This document shows, piece after piece, positions 57,901 to 64,000 of a stretch of DNA of 64,000 bases (position 1 is its first letter; every line of letters begins with the position of its first letter). The notes below the pieces were generated by a model. That model was not told the origin of the DNA. It made no database searches and saw only the letters and a program-made list of their open reading frames with translations. The DNA lies in contig NC_092674.1 of NCBI RefSeq assembly GCF_964355755.1, forward strand, positions 12,531,001 through 12,595,000. The letters run 5' to 3'. The position numbers and the translations under genes are program-made. Origin of the DNA: Antedon mediterranea (taxonomy: Eukaryota > Echinodermata > Crinoidea > Comatulida > Antedonidae).

Positions 57901-59560
57901 TAGACTATGTATAAATATTATAATGTACCGCGATGGTAAGCCGACTCGCAATAAAATTAATAATATTACAAGTAATATTTATTATTAATTTATAACGATT
58001 AAACAAGTTATTACAAAGTGTGACATCAGAAAACCTTGATTAATCTTACTTTACAATGTCAAGATTAACCTTGACGAGGCAGCGGTGTTCCGAACCATGT
58101 AAGGGGTACAACCGTGCAGTTCTCAACAATTTAGTCATCCTCGCAACAAAAAAATGATCTGTAAAAACCCGCGATGTTGTTGCTTCATTTAGGTATGTTA
58201 TTACTGGCACGCCCTTTAAATTGTAAAATTAAACACTCTTTTAATCACACTTAATTATTTAGTAATATTATTATTAATTTTTGTAAAACTTACTTTGTCA
58301 TAAAGATCCAATTTAGCACCTGCCTTGAGCAAAACAGTGCAAACATCTGTGTGGCCGTTTTTTGCAGCCACATATAAAGGTGACGCTCCATCCTGAAATA
58401 TTACAAACATTATATTATAGTATTTTCTCTCTCTAAACAAAGTATTATAATATTGTTCTGGAATCAATACGATGTGATCATTTAAAAATGACGTTATAGA
58501 TTTAAATTATGCTACATAGTTAAATTAAATAAAGAGTATTGACCCTTTTCTTTAAGATAATGTATTGTATTGTATACATATACATTTTTTGTCTTTCTTG
58601 TAGGCCTATAACATTTTTTTACAGTGTTTTATAAATTTATAAAACAAATAAGTGTTTTTTTCTTTTTTGGCCTGAAAAGTAAACACTTCATCCGATAGTT
58701 CTAACTAGTCTGAATGTAAACTGACAGTTACAGCTAAAAATATATCTAGGCTCCAAATTCTGTTCAGGTAACATGACACTTTGACTGCAAAATTCTTACA
58801 ATGATTACGGAATCTATTACGAGAGGTGATGGACTTTTTCTTTGAACGTCAAAATAGAGCATTGGATAGGTTGGGTCTTGCAAAATTGAATGTGTTTCCT
58901 CAATAAAGTCTCTTATAAAAATGAATCAAATTGAGATTTGCTTAATTATTGTAAGTGAAGCATAACTAAAAATACGTTCCAGCTAATTCTTACATAGTGA
59001 ATAATGAGAATATTGTTAATGACAGATTTATAAAAAAAAGACTTAAGCCTATGGGAGGTTTAACTACAAAAGATTTAAGTCTACGGAAAAGTAAAGTCTA
59101 TTTGACGGTAGTGATTTATTTGCAATCTCAACTTCAGATTGGGTACTGTACCGTATTTCATGATTTAGGTGATTTTCCTATTTTTGTTTGTTACTTTGGG
59201 TGGAATATACTGTATGGTACTGCAAATAAGTCAATCTATAATAATAACCCACTACTCTAATATTAACCCATGGGGGTTACTCTTAAAGTCACAAAAACAT
59301 ATGATACAGCTGTATTTTGAAAAAAAAGGAGATAATGCAGGTTGATCTTGGGAGTGGGGAAGGATTGAGTGTTTTTGAGTTCAAACAAATTTGTTTATTC
59401 GTACTGTTTTATTATTTTGCTATGAGTTGCTGACCAGAAAAGTTTGGGTGGGTTACTATTTTCAGGTGCCTAATTTAAGATTAGTAATAGTAACCCACTA
59501 CTCTAATAGTAACCTCCTTCCAATAGTAACTCACCCTAAAAAACAATCAAAGAATAATAA
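57901..59560 (-). repeat. ankyrin exon cassette A
   Basis: Upstream (58393-59530) it is only about 2-3 percent different from cassette G by eye. Downstream (57940-58293) it is about a tenth or more different and instead looks like cassette B. The CR1/L2-like fragment that follows in the other cassettes is absent here. Confidence 0.7.
58294..58392 (-). CDS. ankyrin repeat exon A (single repeat, internal exon)
   Basis: 99-bp phase 0 exon, the first of the array in the direction of transcription. Encodes D-G-A-S-P-L-Y-V-A-A-K-N-G-H-T-D-V-C, then V-L-L-K-A-G-A-K-L-D-L-Y-D-K. Acceptor TTTCAG; donor GTAAGTTT. Compared with E/F/G seven codons differ (1, 19, 20, 24, 27, 31, 32) and none is silent; six of the seven are in the second half of the exon. 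Further upstream exons must lie beyond about 59.5 kb or outside the window. Confidence 0.85.
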
Positions 59561-60660
59561 CTGAGGGTTACAATTAGAAGATTTACGGTATATAGAGTAC
59601 TGCTAACCATAATAGTAGGTAACATTTGTTTTATTTGACACGACAAAACATGTGAACTCCCCAAAAAATTATATAATGTAGTATATTTTAAATGTTGACA
59701 TGACGTAATAAACATTGAAAGTTCTTTCTAACAGAGTTTTTATCTCGGTTACTCGGATGATGTACTTAATTTTTGTTTTATTTATATTTTTACATAAATT
59801 GTACATTGTTTTTCAATAAACAGTGCGGAGGATTCAGGTAATTTTTCTTTAAATGGTAACACCGCGGCTTTAAAATGTATATTTCTTATAACATATAAAC
59901 CCTTAAACAATATTGGTTATAACCGTTAATAATTTTAGACAGCACTCAGGCAAAAGCTAAATTGCTTCTTCAAAAAGAAGTTGTTTTATAAGACGATACC
60001 ACAGTACGGGTGTGAAGTGGAACTAATTCGCCTTAAAATACTAGTTTAAAAAATATCATAATTAATTAACCTTTTAAAAAGCTGATAATCAGAGATGTGC
60101 GCGCGTGCAATTTAACTATCTCAATGAATATTTATTTACTAAAGCTAAAATTATGTTTTCTATTAGAGAAACTTTGTTGTTATGGGAACATACTAAGTGG
60201 TTGGTGTAACTTCACACTAACGATATATTTAAACATTACATTAATTAGTCTCCTTTACATAGACCTTTGTCATAGGCGATGATTTGAAATTCAGATAGTT
60301 TTAGTATTGATATTATGTTACGGAGGTGTAGTAGTATGCTACATGCAATGTGGATTGTTGAACATTTTAATTTATTGATGATAAAAGTATATTATTATTG
60401 TAACCGAATTTGTCATGATTTACGATGAATTTAAATCAGTTTTTGCATCATGTTATAAGGTATAGTAGTATTATATTATTATTGTAACTGCATTGTTAAA
60501 GTTTTATAGAATACTGGTAAAATACTGGTAAGTAATGTCCCACACTCCACAACTAAATATGGCCATGCATTTAATACTGAACATTGGATAGATTTAAACT
60601 ATATGAAACTATTTTAACAATAATATTGTTTGTACATTATACGTATGATGTAGTGATTCT
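59561..60660. repeat. AT-rich segment before the terminal LTR element
   Basis: 59750-60585 matches 33910-34745. From about 60590 the match ends, so the boundary of newer sequence lies between there and the LTR start. ORFs here are short and unrecognised. Confidence 0.5.
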
Positions 60661-60711
60661 TTGTATGTCACTGAAATTAATGGTAAATGTACAATTTGTA
60701 AAGTGTCCCAT

Positions 60712-62100
60712 TGTCACAAGTGATTTAATTTTTGTTCCATTGTACCGTATGAGGGGGTCATTCATGCGTAGCGGCCTCTTATTGGATGATGGGTTGGTAT
60801 ATAAAGTGTGTGCGGGAACGGCGCGAGGTTGAAAACCAGGAGTTGGGAGTAAGCTGAGTGTTGCATTTCTTGATTGGCTGTGGCAAACTACTATTGTTGC
60901 ATTGATAAGTTGCTAAGCGGAGAAAATAAAGAAAACCACAAAGTAAGAGATATAGATATTTGATGCACACTCCAGCGATATTGTAGTCGTGTAATAAATA
61001 ACTCCTTAATTTCTAATCTGAGGTCTCTTTTTACGACTGTTAATTGAGTGGTAGGCTACATTGAAGAAAGGATTGACTAATTGAATTTATAACTAAAGGA
61101 CTCTGGCAACCAGAACACTTGTGAATACGGAATAGTAACGATATTGGAATTGAACGAGACGGAAAGGAAAAACTTACTAGGCCTACTAGTACGACACGCC
61201 ATTGAATTGGAGACATTAAAGAAAGACGTTAAAGAAAAGAAGGATGGTTACAGAAATAATGCGTGGAATGTTAAACACAACGGCTACTGGTGTGTGAAAT
61301 AGCCACCTGATTGGAACTTACATGGCATTATCAACGTGTAAATTTATTGTAATTATATATATGGAATAGATAGATGAATTATGAAATAACAAATATTATA
61401 TGTGTGGAAGAGAATAGAATAATGTACGAATTTAAGAAATAGCGTGAAACAAAGTTTTGTTATTATAAATATGGAATAGATACTGAATTATGAAATAACG
61501 AGTATTATATAATTATGTGAAAAAGAAACGAACATAAGACAAATTGATAAAATTAGTGGCTAAAATATATTAGAAGATGAATGATTTATAATCGAAGTAT
61601 ATAAGACGAGATAGAGAAAGTGTTGTATTAATTGGATCATAGAGAATGGGGATAGTATTTAAGAGGGTAATTCGAGATTTATATGATGAAATTAATTGAA
61701 TAATATTGTAAAGTGTAACGATGATGCAAGTATACGTATAGGGGAATTAGGGTAGAGTGTATTTGGAATAGAAGTAATTATTTATTTATTATTGTATTCA
61801 TTTATTTGTTTATTGTATTTAATTGGGGTTTGAGTATTAGGAAAGGGGTAAAGGCCATCTCTAGAGATAATTGAGGGAGTAAAGGGAACTTGTAAGATTT
61901 ATGTGTTTATTGTTAACGGGTATTTATTTATTAGATGTTATTGAATGGTTAAGTGTGAAACTTCATATGAATCCTCGTTTGAGCCTGAGGTATAAATGTT
62001 TAAAAGAAAAGGAAAAAAAAAAAATTAAAATAACGATAGAAGCTCTTGAAGTAATTTGTAATTGTTTTCTGTATAACTAAATTGGCAAGGTTTCGTGACA
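60712..62100 (+). repeat. 5' LTR of the terminal Ty3/Gypsy element (start uncertain)
   Basis: The right end is clear: GTGACA at 62095-62100, four bases before the primer-binding site. The start is proposed at TGTCAC (60712), inverse to the end; TGTCAC at 60666 is an alternative. Inside are a TATA box (TATATAAAG, 60798) with a GC-richer stretch after it, and an AATAAA (about 60926). A unit containing ATATGGAATAGAT and GAATTATGAAATAAC occurs twice (about 61350 and 61470). The 3' LTR is outside the window, so the length cannot be confirmed. Confidence 0.5.
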
Positions 62101-62104
62101 TTTA

Positions 62105-62122
62105 TGGGGGCTCGTCCGGGAG
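62105..62122 (+). promoter_or_regulatory. primer-binding site, proline tRNA type
   Basis: TGGGGGCTCGTCCGGGAG differs by one base from the primer site complementary to the 3' end of tRNA-Pro, as known from gammaretroviruses and some Gypsy elements. It starts reverse transcription and confirms the LTR end just upstream. Confidence 0.85.
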
Positions 62123-62216
62123 AGTGCCAATTTAAAAAAAAAATACAGAAAAAAAATAACAGCATTTTAGTGTTCTTATTACAGATATTGAAAACGATAA
62201 GGCTACAGTGTGCATC

Positions 62217-64000
62217 ATGGATCTTGAAAGACTCGTCGAGGCTGGTAAGGCGTTGGGTTATAGTGGCATGGAATTGCGAGAGTTTGTCAGTGAGAGAGAG
62301 AAAAGTGAGGAATTTGAAAAGAAAGAAAAGCAGAAAGAGGAACGAGAGGAGAGGGCTCATCAATTAGAATTGCGCAGAAATGACCAACAGATATTAGAAA
62401 TGCAGTTAATGTTAGAAAAGGTTAAATTAGAGGGAGGGGACACTCCTCGAGTTAAAACATGCGACCCAAACACCAATAAGATAAATGCTCGAACTCCCAA
62501 GTTGCCCGCTTTCAATGAAGGAAAGGATGACCTGGATTCCTATTTGAAACGATATGAAAGGTATGCAGTTAGTCAGGGATGGAGTATTGAATACTGGGCT
62601 ATAAATGTAAGTGCTTTACTAACGGGAAAATCTCTCGAAGGGTATTCTAGACTTTCCACAGAGGATGCAGATAATTACCGGACATTGAAAACAGCACTTC
62701 TGAAAAGATTTCAGTTAACGGCAGATGGGTTCCGAAATAAACTTCGATTGGCGAAACCAGAGACAGGAGAAAGTGGTCATCAGTTCGCAGCAAGGATAGG
62801 AAATTATCTTACCAGGTGGATTGAATTGGCAGAAGCAACACAATCATATGATGGACTGAAAGACCTTCTATTGAGAGAGCAGTTTACTGATGGATGTGGT
62901 CGAGAGTTAGCGTTATTTCTTCGGGAACGTCAGCCAAAAACTATCGGTGAAATGGCTGATATTGCTGAGCAGTACCTAGAAGCACGAGGAGGTATGTTCG
63001 GAAATATAATAGCAGCAAAAAGATTGCCTACCACCACTCATAGACAGGTAACCCAAGAACCGGTACCCATCATTAATAATCCCCAAGTTAGGTCAAATCC
63101 CATTACTTGTTTTCTCTGTCATCGGGTAGGACATTTAGCAAGAAATTGTCGGGCCACAACTGCTTTTAAACCAAATACCGGCCTTACATGTTATAGATGT
63201 CATGGAAAGGGTCATTTGGCAAAAAATTGTAGACAAGATGTAGATAAGTGTGCTGGATTACGTAACCCATATAATGGTCCTCCTCATGAGGAACCCAAGT
63301 CTTTAATTTTACAGCAGGAACAATCCAATGGTACAGTTAACCCTAATCCTTTCCAAACCCCGGAAAATTGTGGAGGTATGATAATTAGTTCAAACCCTCA
63401 TAAATTGAATAGGTGTTGTATGGATAACAAATCTAGTTATGTAACTTTAAAATGTGGTAATCTTCTTCCTATCATGAGTGCAGCGTGGAAGGGATCTGGT
63501 CCAGGAAGTATGCCCGTTTCTCCTGGATTGGTTGGGCAACACAAGGTAACAGTCTTACGGGATAGTGGTTGCAATGGCGTTGTCATAAAACAGTGTTATG
63601 TATCCCCAGATCAATTTACTGGTAACGTGAAAACATGTGTGTTAATTGACGGTACTGTGAGAAGGCTGCCGCTTGCTACAATACAAGTAAATACTCCTTA
63701 TTTTACAGGTATGACTCAGGCGTTATGTATGGATAATCCAATTTTTGATCTTATATTAGGGAATATAGAAGGTGTTCAGTCTCCGGATGATCCCGACAAA
63801 ACGTGGACAGGACGAAACGTCCCAGCATGTGCAGTCACTACTCGGGCACAAGCTATAACACAATCAAAACCATTTAAATCACTCAAAACTCTAGAAGCAG
63901 TCGATCAAGTCATTACCGTTGAGAATTTAAGGAACGCACAAAATACAGATGTAACACTCCGAAAAGTGAAAGAACTGGCAGAAAATGAAGGTGTTCGCGT
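62217..64000 (+). CDS. gag-protease polyprotein of a Ty3/Gypsy element, cut by the window end
   Basis: Open for 594 codons without a stop up to base 64000. Residues about 20-80 form a charged coiled coil (E-K-K-E-K-Q-K-E-E-R). About 100-265 is a SCAN-like retrotransposon gag (Y-L-K-R-Y-E-R, L-L-K-R-F-Q-L-T, F-A-A-R-I, L-R-E-Q-F). Two zinc knuckles follow (C298-x2-C-x4-H-x4-C and C325-x2-C-x4-H-x4-C). An aspartic protease has L-R-D449-S-G and L-I-L-G near 511-514. After it, T-R-A-Q and the V-T-V-E-N-L-R-N-A-Q linker lead towards reverse transcriptase beyond the window. The start is the first ATG of the open frame, about 95 bases after the primer site. The intact frame suggests a young, perhaps autonomous element. 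Confidence 0.92.
   Translation, partial: MDLERLVEAGKALGYSGMELREFVSEREKSEEFEKKEKQKEEREERAHQLELRRNDQQILEMQLMLEKVKLEGGDTPRVKTCDPNTNKINARTPKLPAFNEGKDDLDSYLKRYERYAVSQGWSIEYWAINVSALLTGKSLEGYSRLSTEDADNYRTLKTALLKRFQLTADGFRNKLRLAKPETGESGHQFAARIGNYLTRWIELAEATQSYDGLKDLLLREQFTDGCGRELALFLRERQPKTIGEMADIAEQYLEARGGMFGNIIAAKRLPTTTHRQVTQEPVPIINNPQVRSNPITCFLCHRVGHLARNCRATTAFKPNTGLTCYRCHGKGHLAKNCRQDVDKCAGLRNPYNGPPHEEPKSLILQQEQSNGTVNPNPFQTPENCGGMIISSNPHKLNRCCMDNKSSYVTLKCGNLLPIMSAAWKGSGPGSMPVSPGLVGQHKVTVLRDSGCNGVVIKQCYVSPDQFTGNVKTCVLIDGTVRRLPLATIQVNTPYFTGMTQALCMDNPIFDLILGNIEGVQSPDDPDKTWTGRNVPACAVTTRAQAITQSKPFKSLKTLEAVDQVITVENLRNAQNTDVTLRKVKELAENEGVR

Noticed and set aside
904-58392. ankyrin exons as bacterial-type genes or as pseudogene debris
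   Set aside because: All seven keep splice sites, phase, length and framework residues while surrounding introns have indels, so decay is unlikely.
1-64000. CRISPR array, phage or prokaryotic operon
   Set aside because: No regular spacer-repeat pattern and no dense long ORFs; gene structure is eukaryotic.

Overview
The window looks like an intron-rich, AT-rich, transposon-packed stretch of an animal genome. No bacterial-type gene, operon, CRISPR array or rRNA operon is present. The frequent AGGCCT motif (in words such as TAGGCCTA), together with CR1/L2-like and Tx1/L1-like LINEs, Penelope, Helitrons, a 5S-derived SINE and SCAN-type gag Ty3/Gypsy elements, fits an invertebrate deuterostome. 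An echinoderm or other ambulacrarian is my best guess; that is inference.

The only host coding signal I can support well is a minus-strand series of seven 99-bp exons at 58294-58392, 56271-56369, 47185-47283, 42414-42512, 28439-28537, 17463-17561 and 904-1002. Each encodes exactly one 33-residue ankyrin repeat, is phase 0 at both ends, and has a TTTCAG-type acceptor and a GTAAGT-type donor. Each sits in a homologous intron cassette, so the gene seems to have grown by duplicating exon-plus-intron cassettes over about 57 kb. Three exons (E, F, G) are identical. The five distinct exon types differ from each other almost only at amino-acid-changing positions, and these include every position equivalent to the binding surface randomised in designed ankyrin repeat proteins (DARPins). 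This diversifying repeat array is the most interesting thing in the window. First exon, promoter and 3' end lie outside the window or were not recognised.

Layout. 1-8691: cassette G, Helitron 1, a CR1/L2-like LINE tail, and a Tx1/L1-like LINE with a 5S/tRNA SINE and a TTAA-flanked element nested in it. 8692-11235: Helitron 2. 11236-13500: LINE tails. About 13500-24475 and 24476-31700: a very recent tandem duplication (cassettes F and E) with breakpoints in the Tx1-like LINE; the first copy alone carries a complete non-autonomous LTR element (19442-23189), and the second preserves its empty site. 31700-34750: diverged partial copy. 35085-35225: a GC-richer exon-like island. 35810-37900: an unclassified repeat cluster. 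39295-40773: a dead Penelope-like element. 42.1-47.7 kb: cassettes D and C. 49353-51487: a TIR element. 52340-54412: a 5'-truncated LINE. 54.9-59.6 kb: cassettes B (with Helitron 3) and A. About 60.7 kb to the end: the 5' part of a probably intact Ty3/Gypsy element with a proline-tRNA-type primer site and a gag-protease frame running off the window.

The paralogous copies act as built-in controls: empty sites in one copy define insertion boundaries and target duplications in another for the LTR element, Helitron 1, the SINE, the TTAA element, the 49-kb TIR element and a 39-bp palindrome.
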